Source of the DNA: CG2-30-36-16 sp964372115
Lineage (GTDB): Bacteria; Bacteroidota; Ignavibacteria; Ignavibacteriales; Ignavibacteriaceae
DNA length: 64,000 nt
Direction of reading: 5' to 3'
Assembly: GCA_964372115.1 (NCBI GenBank)
Contig: CAYJPN010000021.1
Coordinates: forward strand, 1-64,000
The notes under the pieces were generated by a model. That model searched no databases. It saw only the letters and a list, made by a program, of their open reading frames with translations, and was not told the origin of the DNA. Position numbers and translations under genes: made by a program. Numbering within the stretch: the first letter of the stretch is position 1; each line of letters opens with the position of its first letter. Of the stretch, positions 63,792 through 64,000 are shown in pieces.

Positions 63792-64000
63792 TTACTTTAA
63801 TAAGTCTGATTCTTCTTTTGACAAAAATTTATCAAATGAATCTTCGAGGTAATCATTATTCTCTGCTTCAGCAAAAATCGAATCTTCGGATTCATGATTG
63901 TCATGTCCGTTGTCCGATACATTAAATCTTTTAATGTTGAGGAACTGAATTCTTCTGGCTTTTACTTCAACCACATTTTTTATTAAACCTTGATCGGTTT
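63792..64000 (-). CDS. ssb: Single-stranded DNA-binding protein, C-terminal part (cut by window edge)
   Basis: Only the last 68 codons are inside the window. 'VEVKARRIQFLNIKRF' is the final strand of an SSB OB fold, followed by an acidic tail ('DNHESEDSIFAEAENN'). The usual tip with D-x-x-P-F is not present; the end is 'LSKEESDLLK'. Position before rpsR and rplI fits the classic rpsF-ssb-rpsR-rplI order. Confidence 0.8.
   Translation of the reverse strand, partial: TDQGLIKNVVEVKARRIQFLNIKRFNVSDNGHDNHESEDSIFAEAENNDYLEDSFDKFLSKEESDLLK

Overview
The window is AT-rich bacterial chromosome that most resembles a member of the Ignavibacteria (Chlorobi/Bacteroidota side of the tree). This assignment is an inference. 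It rests on three intact secreted proteins ending in a type IX secretion (T9SS) C-terminal domain with the 'NYPNPFNPTTK' style typical of that group, on frequent TTG start codons, and on a Bacteroidota-like gene repertoire. No rRNA is present.

Layout. 1-1.6 kb is a decaying accessory region: a sigma-like/HTH pseudogene with two in-frame stops, then a T9SS tail without its body. 1.6-18.5 kb is one giant T9SS-exported beta-helix/FN3 protein of 5622 residues, carrying three identical 489-bp tandem repeats and a mosaic FN3 array. A tRNA-Lys(CTT) and a second T9SS beta-propeller protein follow. 21.6-27.0 kb is a three-gene sucrose operon (fructokinase, fused sucrose-phosphate synthase/phosphatase, sucrose synthase). 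27.4-29.6 kb has a truncated S8 protease and a lipoprotein. 29.9-38.2 kb is a tightly packed minus-strand run of housekeeping genes (pgeF, EamA transporter, folB, folK, deoxynucleoside kinase, small membrane protein, GT9, Ppx/GppA, lepA, lepB). The plus-strand run surE-phzF-VWA protein-comF diverges from it, followed by an acyl-ACP desaturase, a thioredoxin-like lipoprotein and msrA.

45.5-51.5 kb is the second accessory region. It holds a third T9SS protein, a broken TIGR03790-like/T9SS gene, a strongly expressed-looking helical protein of unknown function, a 106-bp tandem array rich in hairpins, two copies of a 181-bp dispersed repeat, and a DUF559 nuclease-like gene bracketed by two 88-bp near-perfect palindromes. 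51.5-57.3 kb carries a fused acyl-CoA synthetase/ACP/acyltransferase, a DUF4286 protein, a DASS transporter and the radical SAM enzyme AmrS. A broken DinB-like gene and a MITE with TTAA duplications follow. 58-61.9 kb is a GH20 hexosaminidase, a membrane protein and an SDR, ended by a second MITE-like inverted-repeat element. The right end is translation machinery: TsaC-like protein, rpmB, and the classic ssb-rpsR-rplI cluster (ssb runs off the edge).

Functionally, housekeeping runs are compact and overlapping. Almost all disorder (pseudogenes, repeats, MITEs, hairpin arrays) is concentrated next to T9SS genes and in the 45-51 kb and 57-58 kb gaps. The most unusual items are the DUF559/palindrome pair, the 106-bp structured array, the identical beta-helix repeats, and the charged insertions at one fixed place in the FN3 repeats of the giant protein.
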